A program made the position numbers and the translations under genes. Positions 48,008 through 60,800 of a stretch of 64,000 nucleotides of DNA are shown piece by piece. The notes beneath the pieces were generated by a model that worked only from the letters and a program-made list of their open reading frames with translations, was not told the DNA's origin and made no database searches. How positions within the stretch are numbered: position 1 is the stretch's first letter; the number at the start of each line of letters is the position of its first letter. This stretch comes from Eudorina sp. 2006-703-Eu-15 (Eukaryota > Chlorophyta > Chlorophyceae > Chlamydomonadales > Volvocaceae). Location of the stretch: contig BDSI01000071.1 of the NCBI GenBank assembly GCA_003117195.1, positions 585,320 to 649,319 on the forward strand, read 5' to 3'.

Positions 48008-51000
48008 ATGTTGGGGCACAGCTCAGTGCTTGTGGCTGCTCCGGCGCTTGCTGCTGCTTGGTCGTCAGGAGCCTTGCGCGCCTTGTCGTCCAGCGGTGCG
48101 TTCGCAGTGAACTCGAGTGGGACGGGTCATAGCTTCTAATCTGCATCCAATTCTACTTCATGAGCATGTTAGATCTAGCCTAGCCTGCTGTTGCTCTTGA
48201 GCGCGTTGTGCGATGGCATGAAATGCGCTTACGTGGGCCAGCGTTTTGACTGCACGGGTGCCCAACCCGCTGTGTTCAGATGATAATGTCCATTAAGATG
48301 ACAAAGATGTCTCTATGTGCGCTTTCCGTCCCTGCCACAGCTGCCGCTCTCGAGGCCGTTGCTCTGGGGAGCTCCGACACGCCTCTGCTGGTGCGGCTGC
48401 CATCGCGGCCGTGGGGCGCCGCTGCGTCGCTGAGCAAGGCGGAGGTGGAGGCTGCGGCTGGTGAGAGGGTTGCCACTGATTCACCTAGTTTTGTTACCCG
48501 GCGTGCGTACGTCCTGTTTTTTTAAACCCCGGGTGCGCTCGCCTGGTGTGGACGTCCAAAAGATCACGTGTTGGAAATAAAGATATGCGAAGCTAGGTGA
48601 TGCAACCGTTGTCGCGTGAAGCAGCACTCCGGTCATCTGTGCGGCGTTGCGTTGATCGGTTCGGGTGCCCGGGTGCCCGCAGGGTCAGTCGCCCCGAAGC
48701 GGATCTCCGTCGTCCGCGACTGCTTCGCGTCCTTCGATCAGCCGCAGCGCCCTTTGAACCAGGTGGGTGGGTGGGTGGGTGGGTGGGGATGCTGGGCGCT
48801 TATCTTGATTTGGGTCGCGGCGATCTGGACCCGATCTGGGCCCGATTGAACCTGTGAATCGCACAGCGACCGAGGGGTTAAGACTGAGACACTGAAGCAC
48901 TGTCACTGAACAAAGTATCAGTAACGAAATTGGAAAATCCATGGGAAATCGGGTCGGATTGGGTCCGCGTCTGCGTCTGCAAGCATGGGGCCAGGGTGAG
49001 GGCACATCCGCCAAGGACTTCGTTTCCACATGTTGGTGGCGATCGTCGGATTCGGCGGAGCGGCGGCGGTTTGCATGATGAACCCAACCCGCTCATTGAT
49101 CGATCTGGGTTTTGCCGCGGGGCTTGCGAAAGATGTACTGCTGGGCGCCACAGCGGCCGGGCAACATAGCCAGGGACGCCACGTTCGTTGGCTTCACTGC
49201 TTGAACCGTTCACGGGTTCACGGCGCCGCTGGTTTGTACGGACGATTCCGGTGCGGACGATTCCGGTACTTGTGCGGAGCTTGACCTAGCTGCGCGCGTG
49301 GTGTCCGTCCCAACGATTGTTGAGGACCCAAATTATCCACTGCTCAGCCTCTTCAATCCGCCTCGTTATTTGCCCTTCTCAATGGCCACCCATGGCGTTG
49401 CGAGCACTCTGGGTCCTCCTCTTGATTCCCTCACCGCTAACGTGACACACCGCCTCACGTCCGGCCCCGCTTACCAACCTGCCGCCTTACCAACCGTACC
49501 TGCCCCTCGCAGCTGGTCCGCCCGCTGGGCCCCTCCTCAGTGGCCGTCGCCGCGGCGCTGGCCTCCGCGCCCGAGGACCGCGCCGTGGTGGACACGTACA
49601 GCCTGGCCCCCTCGGGTGACAAGTACGAGCTGGAGAATGGCGCGGGTGCGGTGGCCGCGGACCTGATCAGCTTCCTGCGCGCGCAGCGGCAGCGGGTGTC
49701 GCTGGTGCCGGACGTGGCGGCGGCGGAGCTGCAGGCAGCCACGGCCGTGGTGGCGGCCAAGAGGGTGCGGGGCTTCGGGGGGGGGGGCTGGGCCGCGTGG
49801 GTTGTGCCGGGTTGGCGTCGGTGCGCGGTAGGGTGTGGCGCGGATGTCTGGGCGGCGCGCTGGGCTCAAGGTGCTGCATCGTTGTCCCGTGGGAAGGAGT
49901 GGGTGCCGACTTCCACAGCGCCTGGGGGCAGGGTCAAGCATTGCATGGACATGGCATGGTAATGACAAGGGATTGCATGGACAAAAGGTTATAGGGTGCT
50001 GTACAAGGACAACCACTCTATGACGGACGTTTAGGTATTGCACCAACAGGGCTTTGCGGGGTAATACGGATTTTATTTACCGGACCTTTTTGCTCTGGCA
50101 GCAGCGCACTGTGAATATGTCTATGCCAATTCCCTACGCCCGTCCTCCGCTCACTCTTTTCACCCCCACTGCTCCTCGCCCTCCTGCCTGTCCTCACCTC
50201 CCTCACCTCCGTCCTCCCCCAGGGTGTACGACAGTCCACCAACGAGGTTTTGATGGTGGCGCCCACCGCCTTCGGCTTCAACGAGCAGGCGGCCCAGGAC
50301 AACAGCTTCATGCACGCCGCCGCCAAGCCCGGGGAGGGCAACGAGCTCACCCGGCAGGTGCTGCGGGAGTTCGCGGGGCTGCACCACGCGCTGACCCAGG
50401 TGGCGGGCGTCAAGGTGAGGACTCGGACGGCGGGGCGACCCCGCCCATCCCACACGGCGGGACGACCCCCCTCCCATGTCGCAGTGTGGGGCTTTTCCTT
50501 GCGGTTTCGCTGTCTTCATTGCCAAAGGGGCTTCGCCTTCCCAGGGGTAGGCCCGGTGGTGATTAGGCCGCTGAAAGGGGAGGGTACACTGCCAAGGGCC
50601 CATGCCCAGGCGGGTGGGTGTTCTGGCACTTGCGTAACGTTTTCCCATATTTAAAGCTTCAGACACATTTGGGTTTGGCGCTTTGGGTGGAAGTCGATTC
50701 ATTCCCCGAAGTACATCAGGGCTGCCCCGAGGGTGAGAGGCGCCCCGCACTCCTTCGCGCTCCCCGCTCGTTCCGTTGCCGACTTGCGCTCTATCATGCG
50801 CACCGGAGCTCGGACGGCGTTCCGAAGGTCGCCCCCGATACGGTAGTCTTGGACCGTGTCCAAAGCTCCGCTGGTCGGTGCCTACCCCGCACACGGGCCC
50901 GCCTGCAGGTCAACCTGTTTGAGCACAACCTCGCGCACGGCACCCCCGACGCCTGCTTCCCCAACAACTGGTTCAGCACCCACCCCGCGGGTGAGGCGGC

Positions 51001-53865
51001 GGGCGGCGTCAAGGAGCCCACGCTGGTGTTCTACCCCATGAAGTGCCCGAACCGGGCGGCCGAGCGCCGCGAGGACATCAAGAAGGTGCGCGACATGAGA
51101 TAATGCAGCACGCGCCCTGGGGGCCCCGGTGCCGCAGCACCGGCAGGCCGCTGACACGCTAGTTGGCTCCATGGGGTGGTCCGGAGGCCATGAGGTGGTC
51201 CGGAGGTCGTACACGCCCCGTGAACCGTCATCTTTGGCGCGTAGTTGCGGCATGTATGCCGCCCATGTGGCAGCAGGGCCCATCGTTACGATACGGTATT
51301 TGGGGTGGACGATAGTGTGTGTCGAGGTGTATCCACTTAGCTGAGCTTGCACCGCAGCTGATCTTGGTTTCGGAGCCGTTCACGTTTCGCGCTCACGCGC
51401 GCAGGTGCTGGCCACCAAGGGGTACACCCGAGTGTACGACATGAGCGTGGAGGAGCCCAACAAGAAGTACTTTGAGGGCACAGGTGGGTGGTCACTGGTC
51501 AGGCGGGTGGGTGGGCGGGTGGGAGCCCGGAGCCGGTGGACGTACGTGCGGGATGCCCGCAATGAGCTCAGCGCTGCCCGCGGACTCTACCGCGGACTCT
51601 AGGGGGCGGGAAGCTCTCTTCCCTTGTACTATTGTGACAGCTGTGCGGTCCGTTTTATGGGTGACACCGGTCGCGCACCGTTGTACCGTTATCGGCATGT
51701 CGTGACGCACGTGTGTCGTACCTCATGGTGCTCCTCCAGTCGTTGTCAAGGTTTGGGACCCCACCCGGCTGGCCCCCGGACCTCCTCCCGGACGTGCTCC
51801 CCAGGCGTGCTGGTCATCGACCGGGTCAACGGTGTGGTCTACGTGGACATCAGCGAGCGGGCGGACCGCTCCCTGGCGGAGGAGTGGACGCACAAGATGG
51901 GCTACAAGGAGCTGGTGGCGTTCAGGTGGGTGGGTGGGTGGGTGGGGGAGGGCGTGGAGGGTAAGGGATGCGGAGGGTGGGGTGTATGCCGGGAGAGGGG
52001 TGTATGTCGGGAGAGGGGTATCTGCCGCGAGGTGAAACTGCCCAGCCATCAGGTCCCTGGGGCCGGGTTGCTCGGGGGCGGATGGGGCCGCTCGGTCGTT
52101 GTGCGTGGTACTGGATGGCTGAGCTGCGCGGAAGGAGGAGTCCAGCTCGACAGCAGTCGATAATGTCGATGACAACACCGCGAAATTGAGTTTTGCTGCT
52201 GGCCGTTGCCGACACATGCCGTTCACTGTGACGGTCACGTCAGGCTTTTGTAGTCCGAGCCGTTGTAGCATCGCCGAGCGCCAGTTGACCGACGCGGGCG
52301 CTAGGGCGCCAGTACTTCGCCCCGATAGGAACGTTGCCGTAGCGCAGTCTAGCGCAGCTGTGCATTACGGCTACAAAACCGAAATGCCGCAAGCTGGCGC
52401 TGGTCTGCTGCCATGGCCACACGGACGCTCACCATCTTGCTGTGCGTGCGTGCGATCAACGCGTCGTTTTTGGGATGGCCCCATCTGCAAGCGTGTGCAT
52501 GGGGCGTGCGTGTGTTTTCAGTTTGTCGGGAGCATGGCGTGCCCTTCGGGTACAGTGCCCGCAGAACACCCCTTTTACACATGCGCACACGCACACTCCC
52601 GAGCTACCGGTACTCGGACGCTCTGCTGCGGGTGTGCGCCCCCTAGTGGCAAGCCCCCAACCCTGCCCTGGGCTAGCAACGTCCGGCTTTTCCCTGGAAA
52701 CCACCGGCGAATTCCCGTTTCACAGTTGTTCAGTCTTCCAGAGCACATCCCGCCACCCTCCCCTCACACGCACAAACACGCCCCCATATCACACATGGCA
52801 TGTTGACGCCCGCCCGCCCGACCCCTGCACTCCTCAACCCACTCCTACCCTGCCCAACCCGCACAGGTCCACGGACCTCCGCGGCAAGTCGGTGTACCAC
52901 ACCAACGTGATGATGGCCATCGGCACCGGGGTGGCCATTGTGTGCGCGGACAGCGTCAAGGACCCCAAGGAGCGGCAGCACCTGCTGGTGAGGCCGGCGG
53001 GGACCAGCAGTCTGGAGCTGGGGACGGGGATGGGGAAGGGCGAGGGCGCCGGGGCAGGGGCAGGGGATACTTGTGGGGTGGGCCTGGGTGCGGTATTTCC
53101 CGTATTTGTAGCACATGTCCCCACGGCGCCGTGCCTCGCCTCCCCCCCCCGCACGCGCCCAGTCGTCCCTCCGCCGTACCCACGAGGTGGTGGAGATCAG
53201 CCTGGCGCAGATGGACTCGCTGTGCGGGAATGCGCTGGAGGTGGAGGACGGCCGCGGGCTGCCCGCCATGGCCATGTCCACGCAGGTGCGAATGTGCTGT
53301 GTGATAGAAAACTGAGCTGTGTGTGTGTGGAGGGGGCCATAGGGGGCTTTGAGGCTGAGATCAAGCGGGCAAGAGTGATGCGACGACAGGGAAGGGGGGC
53401 GATGCGCGTACGACGTGGGAAAATCCCGTGGTTCGAACATCCTTTTTGAAGTACAGCCATTTTGGAAGTCAGTCTGCTCCTCTACCTCAGGACTACAGGA
53501 GCTGGCGGCTCGCCGTACATTTGAAGCAGTGCACCGCAACGTCTGGGTGTGTACATGTGCGAGTGCGAACACCGGGTTGCCTCTGTCCCCATTCCCCCCA
53601 GGGAGGGGTGCACGCTGTGAAAGTGCGACACACTTGGCCTTTCCCTGCCGCCCACGCTCCCTCCTCACCCCCCTCTTATGTCAATCAAGACAGCGCAACC
53701 TCCCTTCTCCACCCCACAACCCCCTCAAAGGCCTACAACGCCTTCACCGAGGACCAGAAGCGGGTGCTCCGGCGCCACGTGGCGTCCCTGGTGCACGCCC
53801 CCATCGACACCCTGGAGAACGTGGGAGGTGGCGGAGTGCGCTGCACCCTGGCGGAGATCTTCTGA
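48008..53865 (+). CDS. Amidinotransferase / arginine deiminase-superfamily enzyme, 495 aa
   Basis: Eleven exons join in phase: 48008-48095, 48341-48460, 48683-48762, 49513-49764, 50223-50414, 50909-51085, 51405-51483, 51805-51925, 52867-52987, 53163-53285 and 53731-53865. The N-terminus (MLGHSSVLVAAPALAAAWSS, GALRALSS) looks like a mitochondrial presequence. Residues about 180-495 carry the guanidino-modifying superfamily signature: VLMVAPTAFGFN (189-200), FPNNWFSTH (261-269), SVYHTNVMMAIGTG with candidate catalytic His381, and the end motif VGGGGVRCTLAEIF with candidate nucleophile Cys489. This pattern fits the arginine deiminase-related (FN0238-type) group. Substrate (arginine, methylarginine or other guanidino compound) cannot be told from sequence. 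The region before residue 180 is poorly conserved. The upstream in-frame ATG at 48280 is rejected because the exon 1 phase fits the 48341 acceptor. Confidence 0.87.
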
Positions 53866-56164
53866 GCGCCTCTTGTGCCTCCCGGGGCCCCTGCTGGGGC
53901 TCCTGCGCCGCCTGTGGAAGCACGTGCCGGCGGGCGCCTGCGCCTGCTGTGGCACGAGGGAGCCCTGGTGATGAGCTGCGGTGGTAGTGGCAACGAACGG
54001 TGGCGGTGGTCGCGGCGCGAGACGGCAGCGAGCATTGATAGCAGTCGATAGCAGTTATGCTGCCAGTGGTTCGCGAGGGAGGGGAGGCAGGCGGAGTGTC
54101 CGGGTGAGAGGAGTTGGCGGCGTCGAGTGAGTGAGCGAGCTTTTAGGCGGGGATGCCTGCGTGGCAGTCCCTGGAGGTGGTTACATTCATCCGTGGAACA
54201 GTGATGGTTAGGATGGGGGATGTAGTAGTGCGTGGGTTCAACAAGAGCGGGGCTGATGCGGCAAGTACTTCTTACCATGCAGCAAACGGCGCATACACGC
54301 ACATGCACACACCGCAGAGTGGGGTGCTACCGCCCATCGCCCGGGCATGAGCGGTTGCTGCACGTATCGGGTGCGGCTACTAACTCTTTGTATGGTAAGC
54401 GCTCCTGCACCGCGGGGTGGGTGCGTCCAGCTTTTCCGAATGCACACGCAGCTCACGCATGCATTGTTTCTGGAACAACACAATCGGTATGGATGCAGGA
54501 GGGGGTGCAGTCGGCGGTTTACTGGACGCGGCGGGCTGCGATGCGCAACGTGATTTCAGCCCGTGATGGGTGCCGTGCGAAATGTGAGGTGGCTGCTGCC
54601 TGTCCCTCTACGGGTGGGGGAGGCTGTGCAATGTCACTCCCCATGCCAATAATAAGACACAGCCGAAAGAAAGACGCCGGAAGCGCCGGCTAAGGAACGC
54701 AGGGTGCGGGTGCATAGGGAAGGGGCGCTTGTTGGGCGTGTGTGCTGTGGGCATGGCTGTGCAGCAGCAGCATACGACGGGCATGTGCGGGGGCTGTTTT
54801 TTGCCGCGCGGGTGGCAGCGACAGGGCACACAGCGGATGGATTGAAGACGTGTACGGGGAAACGGAGGGTTGGCTGAAGTGCTTACCTAAAGGTCTCAGT
54901 CTCTTAAGGGGCAGCGGGTGCGGCTGTGGCAGTTACGGACTGAGGGCCTGGCAGACACGTCGTGTGCCGCTACCCAGTGTGCGGTGATGGTGTGGGCGTT
55001 TGATTGCACGGCGTCTGTTAAATCGTTCATGCCCGTGGATTGCTGGTTTTTGTTCTCCAATGCATGCCTGATCCTGATCTGGAACGAATGAGTTGCCTGC
55101 ATACAGCCAGTCCAAATGTGGCAACCAAACTCGTAAGGTGGGTGATGCACCGCCCAGCAGAGAGAAGTTACGGTATAGCAGGCGGCTTCCAACCCTGAAC
55201 CGCAACCTTGAACCACGTCGTGTCCCAGACGATGTCCGCCTGCCTATGCCTGCCCTGCCCAACACACACAATGCGCTTGACCCGAGTGCGGCAGCTTATG
55301 CGTCCGTCGCCGTGTCTGTCGCCGTGTGGTGGCATTCAGGAAAGGACCGCGCTGCGGATCCAGTGCAAGCCCTGTGGCGCTGTGGGAGCCTCCCATCGCC
55401 GCGCAGGCACAACCACTCGCCGCATGGCACCGCTGGGGGCCGCATGGCAGTGCGGCGGTGGAAGCAGGCAGCAGCACTCGCCTGCGAGGTCTGCAACATG
55501 CCTGACCAAGGCTGGCAATGAGGTGCCGATTCTGCCCTGCGACGTGCCAACTGGTCCCGCACGTGTCGCATGGCAGCATCTGCGCCTCACCATTAGGCAC
55601 CTGGTCGCAGACCTTGGAGGTACACGACATCTGCAGCCGCCCGCTGATTCGGCAAGTGGCACGGCTTCAGCTCCTCTGTACTACACCCAATTAGGACACT
55701 TGGTGCAATATGCATCACATGCAGCTCCTCTTGATGCCAACCAAGCAAGTGTGCGCTACAGGAGCAGCAGCATGCGCGCTAGCCGGGTCACCCAGCGCTG
55801 CATCCGCCCGGGCCTTGGGCAACAAACACTAAGATGCCGAGACAGCAGTCAAATCCCCAGCCAGCAACGGCGAGCCGGTGCGGTTCACTGCAGGCGTACC
55901 ATAGGTGGCTGCAGGCTGTGGCTGAAGACTCGTGTCAGGAAACACTGTAGAGTAGGCCACCCATGATGACGTGCTCCTGCACGGCACCACGCGACCCAGA
56001 AGCCCTGTCGTACAAGGTGTCAAAAGGCAATGGCCCCATCAAGAGATGCAAAGCCGAGGAACGGTCTTGATGCCCCCGCACTGATGCAAGGCAAGCCTGT
56101 GCAGCCACACTATCGTTTCTCACAGCACAGGATGAACATACATCAAAACGGGTCCAGGTCCTAC
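53866..56164. other. No clear gene
   Basis: The 3' flank of the amidinotransferase. No TGTAA was found until 56202. Cys- and His-containing frames on the minus strand at 54900-55660 (for example LPCDTCGTSWHVAG) hint at decayed mobile-element coding sequence, but I could not identify a family. Confidence 0.4.
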
Positions 56165-57245
56165 ATTGCCACTGGATGCCAGTGGAGCTCTTGACCTAAT
56201 CTGTAACGCTGGGTTACAGTATAAGTCCCTACAATTGCCCCTGCACAGCATCTCGAGAAGCCTTTGGCCCCGCCATATATCGGTGCACTATCACGTGCAT
56301 CAACCACCGTGCAAATCATGCCTCAAGGTCGCCGCCCCCTCAAGTGCATGCAGTACCCACCAGCTCCTGCCACGCTTCCCTCAGTCCCCGGCTGCCGTGC
56401 CAGGGCCATGGACTGCCGCAGGCCACATAACACCCCCAAGCCTTACCACTTTCACAATCAGGGAAACCCCCAACCTGTGGCGGCCGAGCGCCAGCCCCGG
56501 CAGGCGGCTCATTGTATGTGAAGGCACAAAGCTGCTCAGGCAGCCCTTGTGTTCCGCTTTCTTGAAGCAGTACAGGAGCGCCTCCTTGACAGAAGCTTTC
56601 TTTTGCTCTTGCCCGCAGTGTCGGTGGTCGCGTTGGCACAGTGCTTCTTGGCCCCTGAGGTCAGCATGGTCATCTGCAGTGCTTCGCTCCAGCGGTCAGT
56701 CTCCATCAGGTCACGGGAGGTGCAGCCCGCGCCGCAGAACCGATGGAGACTGACTGCTGGAGTGACACACCACCGATGACCATGCTCACATCGGGGGGCA
56801 ACAAGCACCGTGCCAGCGCCACCGCCAACACCGACACTGCGGGCGGGCAAGAGCAAAAGCAAGCTTCTCTTGCCAGCCAAGGAGGCGCTCGAGTATTGCT
56901 TCAAGAGTGTGGAGCACAAGGGCTATCTGAGCAGCTTCATGCCTGCTCATACGGTAAACCGCCTGCCTGCCGGGAATGGCGCTCGGCCGCCACATCTCGG
57001 GAGGGGGGGGGGCTCCCTGAATTGCGCAAGCGGTTAGGCTTGCGGGGGTGATGAGGCCTGCGGCAGTCCATGGCCCTGGCAGGCCCTGGCACGCAGCCGG
57101 GGACGGAGGGAAGCACGACAGGAGCTGGTGGGTATTGCATGCGCTTGGAGGGGTCGGCGACATTGAGGCATTATTTGCGCGGTGGTTGATGCACGTGATA
57201 GTGCACCCAGAAGCACAAGAGCTATGATGGTATCCAGCGGCACCT
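56165..57245. repeat. Long near-palindromic inverted repeat (foldback), arms of about 0.5 kb
   Basis: The left arm (about 56165-56707) reads as the diverged reverse complement of the right arm (about 56742-57245). Examples are GGTGCACTATCACGTGCATC at 56282 against 57207 on the other strand, and AGCGGTCAGTCTCCATC (56691-56707) pairing with GATGGAGACTGACTGCT (56742-56758). The spacer is 34 nt. The left arm has an extra segment of about 70 bp near 56195-56275. The arms are clearly homologous, with scattered mismatches and small indels. Confidence 0.88.
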
Positions 57246-57856
57246 AGTCGGGCAGTACTTGGCTTTGGGTGGAGGGTACTGCTCGCGCTCCTGTGAGGGC
57301 CTGAAAAGGGAGCCCAGAATGCTAGTCAGGACGGACGGCTTGGGAGCCCGGTGAAGGGAGCTGACCACATTGTTGCACTGTCAAGTTCAACAAAAAACTT
57401 GAGGTTTGCTACGTCAGTCCGCCATCCACTGTCATGCTATTCAACCGTCACTATTTTGCAGTGGTCACAATTGGCGTGTGTTGGCATAAGGAGGCTAATT
57501 GCCCCTGGGCGCCTGGCAACGTAAGCCACGCTCCAGGGGGCCCCAACTGCAATTGCAACTTGTAAACAACACGTTCATTTGATTTGCTCTTTAAGGAGCT
57601 AAGCTACTGCGATCGTTGCCATTCTTCGGGCAGGTTCTCCTTGGACTTGGCGCCAACACGTCAGCAACCAACCGCCCCCCAAAAATCCTCCAAATCAGCG
57701 CCACCTCTGAAGGCACATACAGGCGCGGGGCAGAAGACGACGCGGACCGTGCCGCAGGCTGACAGCAGGCGCGGGTGGTGTTACCGGGTGAGACTCCTCC
57801 CTCATCCGCCTCCCCTCCGCCTCCCCTCCCCAACCGACCAACCAACTCCCCTGCCC
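57246..57856. other. Flank between the foldback and the PhoD-like gene
   Basis: Likely 3' UTR of the minus-strand PhoD-like gene at its right end. No gene recognised. Confidence 0.4.
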
Positions 57857-60800
57857 TCAAAAGTCCTCCCCCAGCACCAGCGCGTGCTCCAGGGAGCCCA
57901 GCGGAGGGCTCGGCACCTCCAGGGGGGGAACCCGGATCATGTATGTACGGATGTCACCACCGCCGCCGCCGCTGGGGCCGTTCTTGCCGCCAGCGCTGGC
58001 GCCCTCCGCTGCCGTTGCGGCTGCCTCGCCGCCGGCCTCACGGATGGGGGCCCCCGGTGCAGCTCCAGCGGGGGCCAGCTCCTGACCGCCCTCCCGCGGG
58101 GGCCGCGCCACCTCCGCCTCCACCGCCTCCGCCTCCGCCTGTGCGTGTGTCGATGCCTGTGGCCGTGTCTGCGGCTGTGTCGCATGCCGCGACCCTGGAA
58201 GGCAGCAGCAGAGGAGGTCCCGCAGGCGCTTGTGGCCCGGCCCGCCGCCGCCGTTGCCCCCGTCCGCCTGTGCCTCCTCCTCCTCCTCCTCCCCCGTCGG
58301 CGGGAGGGCGCGTTCCGACTCCACATGCAGCGTGAAGATCAGCTCCCCGCTCTTTGGAGGTGGAGGGGGGCAGGGGCAGGCGGAGTGGCGGGAAGGTGAA
58401 GGGATATAGCGAATTGGTAGAAGGGGAGGATATGGCAGAGGCCCTTTTGACGAGGGGGCATGGGCTCATACCGTACCCGCACGTGTACGGGTGTACGCTG
58501 CCATGGTGAAGACGTGCTGTACGACATGACGGTCATCCCTGGATAGGTCATGTCAATGACCACATAAACGTGTCGCGGAATCAGCCCCTCCTACCCTTGC
58601 TGCTGCTTCGGCATCAACCCCTTGCCGGCCCTAAGCACCAAATCCGAATCCAAGTATACGACATGTCATCCAAATCCGAATCCAAGGATGTACTCAACGC
58701 CTCCATGCGACCCCAAGGCGCAACCGATATCCAGATCCTACCAACCACCGAAAGCCCATCCCCACCACCTCCCCGAATCGCGGTACAATGCCCCAAACAA
58801 CCCATGCAACCCGTACGCGTGAATGCCGTACGAGCCCCGTACAACCCGTGTACGTACCTGCTCGTCCTCGCCCACCTCGCACCAGTTGCGCTCGTTGAGC
58901 AGCTTGTTGCGGGCGGCCATGTCTCGGAAGGTGCGCTGCAGGTGGATGCGCGTGCGGCGGTTGAGAAGGCCGGCGCGGCCGGACCACTGCAGCAGCCGCA
59001 CCAGCCCGCTGGGGGGCGGCTTGTTCACGATGGCGCTACTGATGATCTGGGGGGAGGGGTGGGGGTGGGGTCAAGGGAGGAAGGGGGGACAGGCGCGGGG
59101 TGGGGGGAGGCGTACAATGAATAAATACATTGTTTACTGTACGTGATGTAGAGGGTGGTCAGACTCTCGAGGGGCTGCGGGTTGCAGGGGCTCAAGGACG
59201 GGGGAAAGGCGGGTGTAGGAAATTGGTAGACATATAAAAGGGGACAGGCGGGTGCCGTGCCGTCGTACGGTGGCACGGGGCCCCGGTCGGCCCCTCCCGA
59301 CGACTCAACGGACCCACTGCGGGGGTTTGGGGCCGTCAGCCCACCTGCTGCATGTACCTCCAGTCCCGGGGCGGGGGCCGGTGCTGGGTGCGAGGCCAGC
59401 TGTGCAGCCGCCCCGCACCGCACAGGTGGACGTCGCCGCTGATGATGCTGACCCTGGGGCCGGGCCGGGAGGGGGCCCCCAGGGGGAAGGGAGGGAGGGC
59501 GGGAGGGAGGGCGGGGGGAAGCGGATTGGAGGGGGTGCAAAGAAGAAGCCGCCGACAAGGAATGTGGCGGAGGCGATAGCAAAAGCACTCGCATGCCGTG
59601 GTAGTACTGTACGACCTGGTACCACAGTGCTCCTGCAAGCACGCACAGATACACAGTCGTACACGGGTCGAGGGCCGTGGGTGGTGTTCCGCGGGGGCCG
59701 CTCAGTGCTGATGGTGCGTGTCGCGCAGTCCGGGGCCAGTGGGCCAGTGGGCCAGTGGGCCAGTGGGCCAGTGGGCCAGTGGGCCAGTGGGCCAGTGGGC
59801 CAGTGGGCCAGTGGGCCAGTGGGCCAGTGGGCCAGTGGGCCAGTGGGCCAGTGGGCCAGTGGGTCAGTGGGCCGGCGACTGCTTCCTTCCCCCCAAGTCC
59901 CCAGCTGACACCGGCAGGTGCAACCCCACCCACACACAGACCGACCCGTGGGTCGCAGGCGTGTCAGCTGAAGCCCTGCATCGCCCTCTCGCCCACCGCC
60001 GCCATCCTCCTCACCTGCTCCCTGTTACCTCGCCTGTCGCCTCGCGTCGCCTCGCGTCGCCTCGCGTCGCGTCTCCTTCCTTCCGAACTCGCCCCCGGCC
60101 CTCCCCCGGCCCCCAGTCCATCGCTGCCCACCCCCATGTTGGTCTTCCCTTTCCCCAGCCCTCACACGTGCCTTCCCCCTCCTTCCCCACCCCCACATAC
60201 ACACACATGCGCACACAAGCACACGGGTTCCTTCGCTAAGCACCCCCGCACCCCCCCTACCCCACCCCCTACCCCACCCCCCGCTTCCCACCCCCACCTG
60301 CAGTTCCTGCTCTTGGCCATCATCTGCAGGTGCTCCAGCAAGAAGCGGCGCTCCCCCAAATGGCCGGGAGCCACCCAGTGGTCCCGCAGGTCGTCAAGCA
60401 GCTCGGGCTCACCTGCCGGGGGGGGAGGGGAGGGGGTGGGAGAGGAGGAGGGGGGGGCCAGGGAGGGAAAGGGAGGGGAAGGGAGGGGACGCATGCGGTG
60501 GCGTTTCGCGCCTTTGCTGTCTTCACTGACGAAGGGGAGGGGGTGGGCCAGGGAGGGGACTGGACAGGGAGATAGGGACCCAGGGGCCCAAGGGCGGAAG
60601 GGCAGGTAGGTGAGGGGCCCCTTGTGGGCAGGCGCCCCATCGGCGGTGCAGATGGATGCATCAACACCACCACCACCACCCGGATCGTTTTTCCTCCAAA
60701 TATTCTACCCAGCCATTCCGCCCCCCTACCGACCCCGTACCGACCCCGCGCCGCCCTCGTACTGACCCGGCACCGTCCCTGTACCGCCCTGGTACCGCAC

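Noticed and set aside
48280..48340. Upstream ATGs (48280 onward) as start of the amidinotransferase
   Set aside because: They fall in a family B repeat. The exon at 48008-48095 gives a presequence and fits the acceptor at 48341 in phase.
53425..53445. GGTTCGAACATCC resembling a tRNA B box
   Set aside because: No matching A box, acceptor stem or anticodon arm at the right distance; it lies in an amidinotransferase intron.
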